Shown here: one piece after another, positions 34,930 to 43,087 of the stretch | Layout of the letters: every line of letters begins with the position of its first letter | Numbering within the stretch: position 1 is the stretch's first letter | NCBI GenBank assembly: GCA_937902925.1 | Contig: CALFNN010000055.1 | Coordinates: 1-64,000 of the forward strand | Source: an uncultured Opitutaceae bacterium | GTDB taxonomy: Bacteria; Verrucomicrobiota; Verrucomicrobiia; Opitutales; Opitutaceae | Length of the DNA: 64,000 nt | Direction: 5' to 3' | Made by a program: the position numbers and the translations under genes | The notes under the pieces: generated by a model | The model's database searches: none | Told to the model about the DNA's origin: nothing | Seen by the model: only the letters and a program-made list of their open reading frames with translations

Positions 34930-36408
34930 ATGATGGACGATGCCGAGTTGCTCAGCCGCTATGCCGGGACGCATGCCGAGGAGGCGTTCGCGGAGCTCGT
35001 GCAGCGGCACGTCAATCTCGTCTACCGCGCGGCGTTGCGGCAGCTCGGCGGCGATGCGCACGGGGCGCAGGAGGTGGCGCAGGCGGTGTTCACGCTGCTC
35101 GCGCGCAAGGCGGGGTCGCTGACGGGGCACACGAGTCTCGCGGGGTGGCTTTACTCGACCACGCATTTCACCGTCCGCGACCTGCGGCGCGGCGAGCGGC
35201 GCCGGCTGGCGCGCGAACAGGAGGCCTTCACCATGCAGGAACTCGCCACGGATTCCGTTTCGGCCGCCGACTGGGAACGGCTGCGGCCGGTGCTCGACGA
35301 CGCGATGCAAGGCCTCGGCGACGCCGACCGGGAGGCGCTGCTGCTGCGGTTCTTCGAGGAGAAACCGTTTGCCGAGGTGGGCGAGAAGCTCGCGGTTTCG
35401 GAAGACGCCGCCCGGATGCGCGTCGAGCGGGCGCTCGACAAGTTGCATGGGTTGCTCGCGAAGCGCGGCGTGACGTCGACTGCCGCGGCGGTCGGGCTGA
35501 TGCTGGCCAACGAGGCGAGCGTCGCGGCACCGGCCGGGCTGGCGGCGGCGGTGACCGGTTCGGCCCTCGCGGGCGCGGCGACCGCCGCGGGCGGCGGAGC
35601 GATCGTGGCGGCGAAAGTTTTCACTTTTATGAGCACAACGAAAATCATGGCGGGAGTCGCCGGCGTCATCGCCGTGGCGGCGACGGCGGTCACGTGGCAG
35701 CAACGGCAGGCGAATGCGGAGCTGCGCACCGAAATCGGCGCACTGCGCGAACAAACGGCGGCCGTGACGACGCTCCGCGCGGAGAACCAGCGCCTGGTGG
35801 CGGCAAAGAACGCCGGTGACGACACGGCCCGGGCCGAGCACGAGGAACTCGTGCAACTGCGCGCGGCCCGGGACGCGTTTCGGAAGCGGCTGGCGCAGGG
35901 GGTGGCGAGCGGCCAGGCGGTGGCGCCGGCGACGGCTACGACCGCCGCGCCGGGCGACGGGTTGAAACCGGGCATGGTGTCGGTGGACGTGTTACAGGAC
36001 GTCGGTCGGGATACACCGCGGGCGGCGGCGCAGAGCATGATGGCGGCGGCGCAACGCGGCGAGGTCGACAAGGCGGCGAGCTGCCTGACCTTCGATCCGG
36101 CGGAGCGGGCGAAGCTGGAGGCGTTCATCGCGACGCTGCCCGAAAACCTGCGCGAAAAATATCGCTCGCCCGAGGTGATGATGGCGTCGGTGATTTCAGG
36201 CAGCCCGAAGCCGGTCTCGGGTGTGAAATTGCTCAGCGAAACGCGGCCCGACGCCGACACCGCGGTGCAGGAAGTGCAGGTGCAATACCAGAGCGGCGAG
36301 GTGCGGCAGGACGAAATCACCTTCCGGCGCGACACCGACGGTTGGAAACAGGTGGTCTCACCCGCGATGGTGGACCGCGTGGTCGCCTACTTCAAAGGGA
36401 AGCAGTAG
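34930..36408 (+). CDS. membrane-tethered ECF sigma factor with a different outer domain (paralog E)
   Basis: A 492-residue fusion. The ECF domain (1-181: HVNLVYRAALRQLGGDAH; DADREALLLRFFEEKPFAEV; VSEDAARMRVERALDKL), the linker (KRGVTSTAAAV) and the transmembrane helix (about 238-256 after FMSTTK) match the other paralogs, followed by a coiled coil (about 257-315). The C-terminal domain differs: TPRAAAQSMMAAAQRGEVDK and a beta-rich end (QVQYQSGEVRQDEITFRRD) suggest an NTF2/SnoaL-like or DUF4878-like fold. There is no partner gene after it. Starts at 34930 and 34933 (adjacent ATGs) are equally possible. Confidence 0.85.
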   Translation: MMDDAELLSRYAGTHAEEAFAELVQRHVNLVYRAALRQLGGDAHGAQEVAQAVFTLLARKAGSLTGHTSLAGWLYSTTHFTVRDLRRGERRRLAREQEAFTMQELATDSVSAADWERLRPVLDDAMQGLGDADREALLLRFFEEKPFAEVGEKLAVSEDAARMRVERALDKLHGLLAKRGVTSTAAAVGLMLANEASVAAPAGLAAAVTGSALAGAATAAGGGAIVAAKVFTFMSTTKIMAGVAGVIAVAATAVTWQQRQANAELRTEIGALREQTAAVTTLRAENQRLVAAKNAGDDTARAEHEELVQLRAARDAFRKRLAQGVASGQAVAPATATTAAPGDGLKPGMVSVDVLQDVGRDTPRAAAQSMMAAAQRGEVDKAASCLTFDPAERAKLEAFIATLPENLREKYRSPEVMMASVISGSPKPVSGVKLLSETRPDADTAVQEVQVQYQSGEVRQDEITFRRDTDGWKQVVSPAMVDRVVAYFKGKQ

Positions 36409-36483
36409 TCGCGGTTCCGGACGGTTCGCTGCGGTGCCACGGGCGAATCGTTCGACCGAATGCGAGCGGGTGCCCGCGACGAT

Positions 36484-37677
36484 TCAAGGTTTCGCCGTTA
36501 CGACGGCCGGCAGGCCCACGGCGCCGATGTCGCCATGCGTGAGCGTTTCCCAGACCATCTGGTTGAGGTCGGCGCCAGTAGGGCGATTGGTCGGGAGAAC
36601 CCGGGCCATCATCGGGAGCGCGAGGCCGAGGCGGTTGTGGAAGTGATTGTAGGCGATTTCCCAAGTGGGCTCGAGGTTGAACTCGAGATATTGTGGCGGC
36701 TTCGCGTGGTTCGGGGCGAGGAACTGCGCCTGGTATTCCATCGCGGCGGTGATGCGCGCGGCTTGTTCCGCGTAGAGGTCGAGACCCTGCTGGCGGGCGG
36801 TCTCGGCGGCGTCGACCATCGAGGCGAAGGTCATGTTGGCGTGGTGGGGATCGCGGGCGGTCTCCTGCAGCAGGCCGTCGACGAGCGGAGGCAGGTGGCC
36901 CTTGTTGCTCCAAGGCGCGGACGTTGGCAGCCCGCTCGGCGGCGCGATGGGCGAGGGGCCGTCGGATTTCAGGTAGATGTAGGCCGGGACGCGGCCGCGC
37001 CACATCCGGACGCCGTCGGCGAAGAGAATGCGGTCGTCGTTGAAGACGCCGATGGCGATCAACGCGTCGGCCATCGCGAGTTCCTTGTTCCCGTTTTCGT
37101 CGCAGCCGTCGATGAGCGACGGCACGTATTGCTTCACGAGCATGGCTTGGAAGCGCGCGACGTCCTCCTTCGTCCAAAAATCGCTCGTGTAGCGGATGAT
37201 TTCCGCGGCGCGCGGCCAGACGGAGGCGGCCCAGGCGGCCTGCACGGGGCCGTTGTCGTTGGTGTGGCCGCCGGTGAGCGTGCCGGCCCACGCGTTCATG
37301 ATGCGGATCGTGTTGCGCGCGTATTTTTCGTTGCCGGTGACGACCCAGGCGAGGGCCTGCGAGTAGGCGGCGGTGGCGTCGCGACGCTCGTCCTTGCAGC
37401 CGAGGTCGGGTCGCGAATATGAGCCGCACTCGATGGTCGCGCGGGGACTGGGTGCATAGTTCAGGTCGGCGAGCGGGCTCTGGAGCAATGCGGCAAATGC
37501 CGTTTTCTGCGGCTCGATGCCGTCGTGGACGCGTTGCTTGATGAGATCGAGCTGCGCGCGGTTCAGCAAGACGCCGGGATGAATGAATGGCGTGTGAGAC
37601 GGGTCGTTTTTGGCCGAGGCCGGCGAGACAAGACAGCCGGCGAGGAGGGCGAGCAGGAGCAGGGTGGGAAGGCGCAT
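36484..37677 (-). CDS. alginate-lyase-family exported protein
   Basis: A 397-residue protein with a signal sequence that contains a lipobox-like LAGC (residues 12-15), so it is probably a lipoprotein, although SASA-type cleavage nearby is possible. The body is an alpha/alpha toroid of the alginate lyase domain (PF05426-like): the N-terminal FIHPGVLLNRAQLDLIKQRV and the catalytic-region motif NDNGPVQAAWAASVW, followed by ENGNKELAMADALIAIGVF. In characterised lyases Asn, His, Arg and Tyr in these regions abstract the C5 proton of uronates; NGNKELA supplies an Asn, but I cannot confirm the full set. It is divergent from the TIM-barrel gene. Confidence 0.82.
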   Translation of the reverse strand: MRLPTLLLLALLAGCLVSPASAKNDPSHTPFIHPGVLLNRAQLDLIKQRVHDGIEPQKTAFAALLQSPLADLNYAPSPRATIECGSYSRPDLGCKDERRDATAAYSQALAWVVTGNEKYARNTIRIMNAWAGTLTGGHTNDNGPVQAAWAASVWPRAAEIIRYTSDFWTKEDVARFQAMLVKQYVPSLIDGCDENGNKELAMADALIAIGVFNDDRILFADGVRMWRGRVPAYIYLKSDGPSPIAPPSGLPTSAPWSNKGHLPPLVDGLLQETARDPHHANMTFASMVDAAETARQQGLDLYAEQAARITAAMEYQAQFLAPNHAKPPQYLEFNLEPTWEIAYNHFHNRLGLALPMMARVLPTNRPTGADLNQMVWETLTHGDIGAVGLPAVVTAKP

Positions 37678-37692
37678 GGGGATTTATTTCAA

Positions 37693-37722
37693 GTAATAGC
37701 CCCGCGGGCGGAGTTTGGGACA
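37693..37722 (-). promoter_or_regulatory. promoter-like element TGTCCC-N18-TATTAC (minus strand)
   Basis: Reading leftward, TGTCCC and TATTAC are separated by 18 bases and the second hexamer is preceded by GC. It lies 15 bases before the alginate-lyase-like gene, back to back with the plus-strand copy at 37767. Confidence 0.6.
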
Positions 37723-37766
37723 GCGCGGGCCGGGCGCGCGGAATTTCCGACGCTCCGCCGGCGGTC

Positions 37767-37796
37767 TGTCCCAATCGTGCGGGCCCGCGCTATTAC
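37767..37796 (+). promoter_or_regulatory. promoter-like element TGTCCC-N18-TATTAC (plus strand)
   Basis: Identical hexamers and spacing to the minus-strand copy, 25 bases before the ATG at 37822. The two -35 blocks face away from each other, 44 bases apart, as in a divergent promoter. Confidence 0.65.
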
Positions 37797-37821
37797 CCGG
37801 GCACAACCCCTTTTTGTCCCC

Positions 37822-38823
37822 ATGAGTGAATCCTACCCTCGTCGTGATTTTTTGAAACGTGCCGCGCTGTTCCCGCTCGCGGTCGCCGCGGGCTCCACGC
37901 TCGGCGGGCTGCCCGCGCTGGCCGAGGTCGAGCCGATCAAGCGCGTCGGCGGAGCGCAGCTCAAGGTGTCGTGCAACGCCTACTCGTTCGCCAAGCAACT
38001 GGGCACCGGGGGCAAGGGGCCGCTGAGCCTCGTGGCGTTTGCCGAGTTTTGCGCCAAGGCGGAATTCGACGCGATCGATCCCACCGGTTATTATTTCCCG
38101 GGCTATGAGAAGAACGGCCTGGGCGTGCCGACGGACAAGTTGATCTTCGAGCTGAAGCGGCGCTGCTTCGACCTCGGGCTGGGCATCAGCGGCACCGGCA
38201 TCGGCAACAACTTCACGATCGCGGACAAGGCCGCACGCGACCTCGACGTGCAGCGCATCAGGAAGTGGATCGAAGTCGCCGCGAAGCTCGGTGCTCCGGT
38301 GCTGCGCGTCTTCGCCGACACCCAGATGCGGGCGGAAACCTGGCAATCGGTGTCCAAGGGCGCGAAGCGCGACGACGTGGAGAAATGGATCGCGGACGAT
38401 ATCCGCGCGTGCGCCGACTACGGCGGCAGGTTCGGCGTCATCATCGGCGTGCAGAACCACGGCGATTTCGTCCGGACTGCCGACGATCAAATCGCGCTCA
38501 TCCGGCGCATCGACTCGCCCTGGTGCGGGGCGATCGTCGACACGGGCTACTTCAAGGCGGACGATCCTTATGCGGAGATGGCGAAGGCCGCGCCCTACGC
38601 GGTGAACTGGCAGGTCAAGCAGGGCACCGAGGGTGTCGAAAACGAGGCGTCCGCCCCGATCGATCTGATCCGGTTGCTCAAGATCGTCCGGGCCTCGGGT
38701 TACCGCGGCTACCTGCCGATCGAGATCCTTTCGTCCCGCGGCGGCACGGCGCCCAAGGATCCCTACAAGGTCGTGCCGGAGTTTCTCGCCGAGGTGCGGC
38801 AGGCCATCGCCGCCACCGCCTGA
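37822..38823 (+). CDS. Tat-exported sugar isomerase/epimerase-like TIM-barrel protein
   Basis: A 333-residue protein with a Tat signal (RRDFLKRAALFPLAVAAG, residues 7-24) and a TIM barrel of the xylose-isomerase-like / AP endonuclease 2 fold. Barrel strands with metal or substrate residues are visible in FDAIDPTGYYFPGY, GVIIGVQNHGDF, GAIVDTGYF and GYLPIEIL, supplying His, Asp and Glu typical of the family. It is probably a periplasmic enzyme acting on a sugar. The DUF1080 gene starts 11 bases later, so they form one operon, possibly for oxidised (3-keto) sugars. Confidence 0.83.
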   Translation: MSESYPRRDFLKRAALFPLAVAAGSTLGGLPALAEVEPIKRVGGAQLKVSCNAYSFAKQLGTGGKGPLSLVAFAEFCAKAEFDAIDPTGYYFPGYEKNGLGVPTDKLIFELKRRCFDLGLGISGTGIGNNFTIADKAARDLDVQRIRKWIEVAAKLGAPVLRVFADTQMRAETWQSVSKGAKRDDVEKWIADDIRACADYGGRFGVIIGVQNHGDFVRTADDQIALIRRIDSPWCGAIVDTGYFKADDPYAEMAKAAPYAVNWQVKQGTEGVENEASAPIDLIRLLKIVRASGYRGYLPIEILSSRGGTAPKDPYKVVPEFLAEVRQAIAATA

Positions 38824-38834
38824 AATCCAACGTC

Positions 38835-39803
38835 ATGAAACGACTCATCCTTTTGTTCGCGATTCTGGCCACGGGCGCGTCGGCGCTGGCCGCCGTCGAA
38901 GAGTTGATCGACAGCCGATACCGGCCGGCCCAACCGGATGCGGTGAGGGGCGACTGGCAGGGCGCGCCCGGCTACGTCGCCCAAGTCATCCCGGCCGGTG
39001 ACGGCAAATACCAGGCCAACATCTTCGCCGCGTTCGACGAACCCGATGCGAAGCCGATCGCCGTCATGAAGGGCGCCGCGGACGCGCTGGACGGCAACGG
39101 CTGGAGCGGTGCGATTGGCGCGGATCGTTTCAAGGCGGCGAAAGGAAACGCGAATTTCGATTTACAGCACGTCACGCGCACGCCACCGACGCTCGGGGCG
39201 AAGCCGCCCGCGGGCGCGGTCGTGCTGTTCGATGGGAGGAACCTGGACGCGTGGGCGGACAAGAAAGGGAAGGAGTGGCTCGTCGAGGGCGGCCCGGCGC
39301 CGTGGAAAATCGTCGACGGGGCGCTGGAGGTCGTGCCGGGCACCGGCGGCGGAATCATTTCGCACCGGAAATTCGGCGACTGCCACCTGCACGTCGAGTT
39401 TCGCACGCTCGGGGCGCCGTCGAACACGGGCGTCTACCTCGAGACGCGTTACGAAGCGAACATCAACGAAACCTACGGCGCGCTCGAGGGCACGCCGAAC
39501 GGCGGCTTCGACAATTCCACGCCGAAAACCGCGAAGCCGCGGGTCCGCGCCTCGCGCCCGCCGCTGGAATGGCAGACGTTCGACATCGACTTCCAGGCGC
39601 CGCGCTTCGACGCCGCGGGGAGCAAGACCGCGTCCGCCCGCGTGACGCTGTGGCTGAACGGCGTGAAGCTTTACAACGACCAGGAACTTAATCCGCCCAC
39701 GGGTGCCGCCGGCCGCCTCGGCGAGGCCCCGACCGGACCGCTGATGTTGCAGGAGCACGGGATGCCCGCGCAGTTCCGCAACATCTGGCTCGTGGAAAAA
39801 TAA
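38835..39803 (+). CDS. DUF1080 (3-keto-disaccharide hydrolase-like) exported protein
   Basis: A 322-residue protein with a signal peptide (residues 1-19, ending ASALAA). Residues about 120-322 form the DUF1080 jelly roll: VVLFDGRNLDAW at its start, then GGIISHRKFGDCHLHVEFRT, SNTGVYLETRYE, the central NETYGALEG and WQTFDIDFQAPRFD. Some DUF1080 proteins cleave 3-keto-glycosides. The first 100 residues form a smaller unassigned domain. It follows the TIM-barrel gene closely. The ATG at 38835 fits the signal peptide. Confidence 0.85.
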   Translation: MKRLILLFAILATGASALAAVEELIDSRYRPAQPDAVRGDWQGAPGYVAQVIPAGDGKYQANIFAAFDEPDAKPIAVMKGAADALDGNGWSGAIGADRFKAAKGNANFDLQHVTRTPPTLGAKPPAGAVVLFDGRNLDAWADKKGKEWLVEGGPAPWKIVDGALEVVPGTGGGIISHRKFGDCHLHVEFRTLGAPSNTGVYLETRYEANINETYGALEGTPNGGFDNSTPKTAKPRVRASRPPLEWQTFDIDFQAPRFDAAGSKTASARVTLWLNGVKLYNDQELNPPTGAAGRLGEAPTGPLMLQEHGMPAQFRNIWLVEK

Positions 39804-39833
39804 AAATCCGACCGAAGCCCACCCGCGCGACCC

Positions 39834-39863
39834 TGTCCGAAAAATCATCCGTTACGCTATTAC
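39834..39863 (+). promoter_or_regulatory. promoter-like element TGTCCG-N18-TATTAC
   Basis: The fourth copy of the TGTCC/TATTA element, with the same 18-base spacing and GC before TATTAC. It lies 63 bases before the EF-hand gene at 39927 and may drive the EF-hand/TonB operon. Confidence 0.6.
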
Positions 39864-39926
39864 CCCTCACGAGCCCGTCACCCGCGCGGGCGCGCCCAAC
39901 CCAAACCCCACGTCGGAAATCCCTCC

Positions 39927-40259
39927 ATGAAGCACACCCTTTTCATTGCCGGCAGTCTTGGCCTGATCGCGCTGGCGGCGCCCGCCTGGGCGCTCGGCCC
40001 GAAGGCGACGATCTTCGCGAAATACGACACGAACAAGAACGGCGTCATCGATGGCGACGAGATCGCCGCCGTCCGCCAGGCCTTCGCCGCCGACCCCAAG
40101 GGTCAATTCGCCAGTTACGACAAGGATCGCGACGGCAAGCTGAGCGACGCCGAGATCGCCGCGATCAAACCGCCCGGCGCGAAAGGTGGCGGCGGCAAGT
40201 CGAAGGATCCCGCGGCGAAGAAAAAATCCGTCACCGAAAAGCAGCCGGAAGGCAAGTAA
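39927..40259 (+). CDS. small exported EF-hand calcium-binding protein (copy 1)
   Basis: A 110-residue protein with a signal peptide (1-22, ending APAWA) and two EF-hand loops, DTNKNGVIDGDE (about 32-43) and DKDRDGKLSDAE (about 64-75), each with Asp/Asn/Asp at positions 1, 3 and 5 and Glu at 12. The tail is Lys/Gly/Pro-rich. It should be periplasmic and bind two calcium ions. It is followed 80 bases later by a TonB receptor and, beyond that, by a second copy at 42674. The role is unknown; calcium-dependent glycan binding is one possibility. Confidence 0.9.
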   Translation: MKHTLFIAGSLGLIALAAPAWALGPKATIFAKYDTNKNGVIDGDEIAAVRQAFAADPKGQFASYDKDRDGKLSDAEIAAIKPPGAKGGGGKSKDPAAKKKSVTEKQPEGK

Positions 40260-40339
40260 CGCCCGTCCCCGCCGCGTCCGTCCGACGCCTTTTCCCTGGA
40301 TAGAAACACACCCAACCCTGCAACCAGCCCTCCAACCCC

Positions 40340-42583
40340 ATGAACACGCTACGCCGCTTCTTTTTCACCCTGATGGCAGCGGGCCTGACCGCGAGCCCGG
40401 CCCTTCGGGCCCAGACTCCACCAACCAACGCCACCGGCAATCGGGCCGCGACCGACGAAGCCATCCAGTTGTCGGAATTCACCGTCAAGGAAAGCACCGA
40501 CACTCCCTACATCGCCTCCGAGAGCATCACCGGCACGCGGGTGGCGACGAAGATCGCGGACCTGCCGTATGCCGTCAGCGTCATCACGAGCGAGTTCATG
40601 AACGACTTCGACATCTTCAGCCTGACGGACGACCTCAACGGCGTGGCGGCGTCGTTGAACAACGTGAGCGACGAGGGCACCTACAGCCTCCGCGGCCTGA
40701 CGACGAACAACAATTTTTACCTGCGCAACGGCTTCTACCGTCTCGGCATGGTGGACCGCGTGAACACCGATCGCATCGAGGTCATCAAGGGCCCCAACGC
40801 CGCGCTCTACGGCGCGACCAACCCCGCCGGCATGATCAACATCGTCAGCAAGGCGCCCAAGCCCCAGCCCTATCAAGACCTCACGCTCACGCTCGGCCCC
40901 TATGGCCGGCACCGGGTCGAATTCAACGTCAACCAGCCGCTGGGCTCGGTGGGCGGCGTCAGCTTTTACAACCTGCTCAGTGTCCAGGGCACCAACGCCA
41001 ACACCCCGGCGGCGGCGCCGGCGAGCAGCCAGAACCGGATCGTCGACGACACTCTGGCGGCCAAGTTCAAGGACGGCAGCACGCTCACGGCTGAATACGA
41101 GTGGTCGCAGGTGAACGTGGTGCCCGGCTATTCGGCGTCGATCCCGTTTGAGAGCCTCGCCGACGGCAAGACGCTCACGGCCGTGATGCGACCGGACTTG
41201 GTGAACTTCAATCAGGATGGACCCAACGCCTACAAGAACCGGTCTTCCTACTCGGCCTACCTCACCTACGAAAAGCGCTACAATTCGATCTGGTCGAGCC
41301 GCGTCAACGGCTACTGGTATCGCCGGCCGGAGATTCAGTTCAACGTCAGCTCCAGCTCGACGTTCAATCCCTTCACCAGCACGTTTCCGGCCCGCTCCGT
41401 CCAGATGGACGAGCTGAACCAGGACGGCGGCGCGTTTCAGATCGACACGCTGGCGCAATATGCGCTCCTCGATGGCCGGGTGAAAAGCCGGACGCTCTTC
41501 ACCGTCGATTATTCCCAGAACTGGCGCATGCGGGAAGTCTGGGGCTACAACACGAAGCTCTATTCGGTGCCCGCCCTGTCGATCGCCAACCCCGACTATA
41601 CCGTGCCGCCGTTCAGCGCGTTCAACATCGTCACCCGCTACGACAAGACCCGCGCGGACACGCTGGGCTTTTTCGTCAGCCAGCAAATGCGGGCCCTCAA
41701 CGACCGCTTGATCAGCTTCATCAGCCTGCGCCACGACGACGTCACCTATAATTTCAATTTTGGCGATCAGTTCAACACGGGCGGCTCGAAGCCCGGCAGC
41801 CTGAAGACGGCCGGCCAGGTGCTGCACTACAAGAGCCGGGCATGGTCGCCGGCGGTCGGCGTGAACTACAAGCTGACGAAGAATGTCGCCTACTACACCA
41901 GCTACAGCCAGTCGTTCGCGCCGCAACTGCAGGTGGCCAAGCTCGGCACGCCGCCGTTGAACAACGAACGCGCGAAAGGGTTCGACTACGGCTTCAAGTT
42001 CGGGCTGCTCGACAGCAAACTCCAGTTCACGGCGGGCGGGTTCTATATCGATCGCACCGGCGTCAAGGCGACCGTCAAGGACCCGGTCACCGGTCTGACC
42101 GACACCGTGGCCGCCGGCTCGCAAAACGCCAAGGGTTGCGAAATCGAGGGCTCGTGGCGCGCCAGCAACAACCTTACCGTGCTGGCCAACTACAGTTACA
42201 CCAACGCGAAGATCACCTACAACGGCACGGCGGTCACCGATGTCGGCCAGGTGCCCGCCGGCGTGCCGACCGACCAGGCCTTCCTGGCCGTGGCCTACCG
42301 CTTCACCGGCGCACTCTCCGGCCTGAGCTGGCACCCCAGCGTGAACTACACCGGCGTGTCCTTGCCGAACTCAACCCAGACCGACGTCACCCGCAACATC
42401 GACGCGCCCAGCAATGTCATCGTCAACATGGGCGTCAGTTACGCCTGGAAACAAGAGGACGGGCATTTGAAGCATACGATCCGGCTGAGCGTGAAAAATC
42501 TGCTGAACCGCGATTATCAGACGCCGGGCGGAAATCTCGGCCTGGGCCGCGGGTTCTACTTTGCTTATTCGCTGAACCATTGA
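40340..42583 (+). CDS. TonB-dependent outer-membrane receptor flanked by EF-hand genes
   Basis: A 747-residue receptor: signal peptide (1-23), a TonB-box-like IQLSEFTVKE just before the plug, a plug domain (about 55-180, with IADLPYAVSVITSEFMNDF, TYSLRGLTTNNNFYLRNG, RIEVIKGPNAALYGATNPAG) and a 22-strand barrel ending in FYFAYSLNH. The C-terminal aromatic signature is shifted, with His as the last residue, which is unusual for barrel insertion signals. Neighbouring EF-hand, DUF1080 and ECF/FecR genes suggest a glycan or sugar-derivative substrate rather than iron (inference). Confidence 0.92.
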   Translation: MNTLRRFFFTLMAAGLTASPALRAQTPPTNATGNRAATDEAIQLSEFTVKESTDTPYIASESITGTRVATKIADLPYAVSVITSEFMNDFDIFSLTDDLNGVAASLNNVSDEGTYSLRGLTTNNNFYLRNGFYRLGMVDRVNTDRIEVIKGPNAALYGATNPAGMINIVSKAPKPQPYQDLTLTLGPYGRHRVEFNVNQPLGSVGGVSFYNLLSVQGTNANTPAAAPASSQNRIVDDTLAAKFKDGSTLTAEYEWSQVNVVPGYSASIPFESLADGKTLTAVMRPDLVNFNQDGPNAYKNRSSYSAYLTYEKRYNSIWSSRVNGYWYRRPEIQFNVSSSSTFNPFTSTFPARSVQMDELNQDGGAFQIDTLAQYALLDGRVKSRTLFTVDYSQNWRMREVWGYNTKLYSVPALSIANPDYTVPPFSAFNIVTRYDKTRADTLGFFVSQQMRALNDRLISFISLRHDDVTYNFNFGDQFNTGGSKPGSLKTAGQVLHYKSRAWSPAVGVNYKLTKNVAYYTSYSQSFAPQLQVAKLGTPPLNNERAKGFDYGFKFGLLDSKLQFTAGGFYIDRTGVKATVKDPVTGLTDTVAAGSQNAKGCEIEGSWRASNNLTVLANYSYTNAKITYNGTAVTDVGQVPAGVPTDQAFLAVAYRFTGALSGLSWHPSVNYTGVSLPNSTQTDVTRNIDAPSNVIVNMGVSYAWKQEDGHLKHTIRLSVKNLLNRDYQTPGGNLGLGRGFYFAYSLNH

Positions 42584-42673
42584 CCGACCGGCGCTTTCGC
42601 CCGAAAAATCCACCACGGAACCCCGCTCGCCCAACGCGGCGCCGTCGACCCCGAGTCCCTCCCGCAACTATTC

Positions 42674-43003
42674 ATGAAGAAAACCATCCTGCTCCTCGCC
42701 GCTCTCGCGCTGGTCGCGCCCGCGGTCTCATTCGCCGCCAAGGCCGACGGCTCGAAGGCCAAGGCGATCGCCAAATACGACACCAACAAGAACGGCAAGA
42801 TCGACGGCGACGAGATCGTCGCGCTCCGCAAGGATTTCGACGCCGACCCGAAGGGCGACCTCGCGCGGTTCGACACCAACAAGGACGGCAAGCTCAGCGA
42901 CGAGGAAATCGCCGCGATCGTGCCCGGCTCCGGCAAGAAAGGCGACAAGGCCGGAAAGAAATCCGGCGGCAAGAAGAAGACGGAGAAGCCCGCCGAGAAT
43001 TGA
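42674..43003 (+). CDS. small exported EF-hand calcium-binding protein (copy 2)
   Basis: A 109-residue paralog of the protein at 39927. A signal peptide (1-21) precedes two EF-hand loops, DTNKNGKIDGDE (about 35-46) and DTNKDGKLSDEE (about 67-78), and a Lys/Gly-rich tail. The two loops and the DADPKGDLARFD / AADPKGQFASYD linker are close to copy 1, so they come from a duplication that now brackets the TonB receptor gene. It lies between that receptor and an ECF sigma gene on the same strand. Confidence 0.9.
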   Translation: MKKTILLLAALALVAPAVSFAAKADGSKAKAIAKYDTNKNGKIDGDEIVALRKDFDADPKGDLARFDTNKDGKLSDEEIAAIVPGSGKKGDKAGKKSGGKKKTEKPAEN

Positions 43004-43087
43004 GCGCCCGCCCGCGCCGGTTGGCCGCCCCCGCCGCCGGCTGCACCGCCCCGAACCGTCCTGCCGCCGCCCTGTTTGCCCAGCCCG

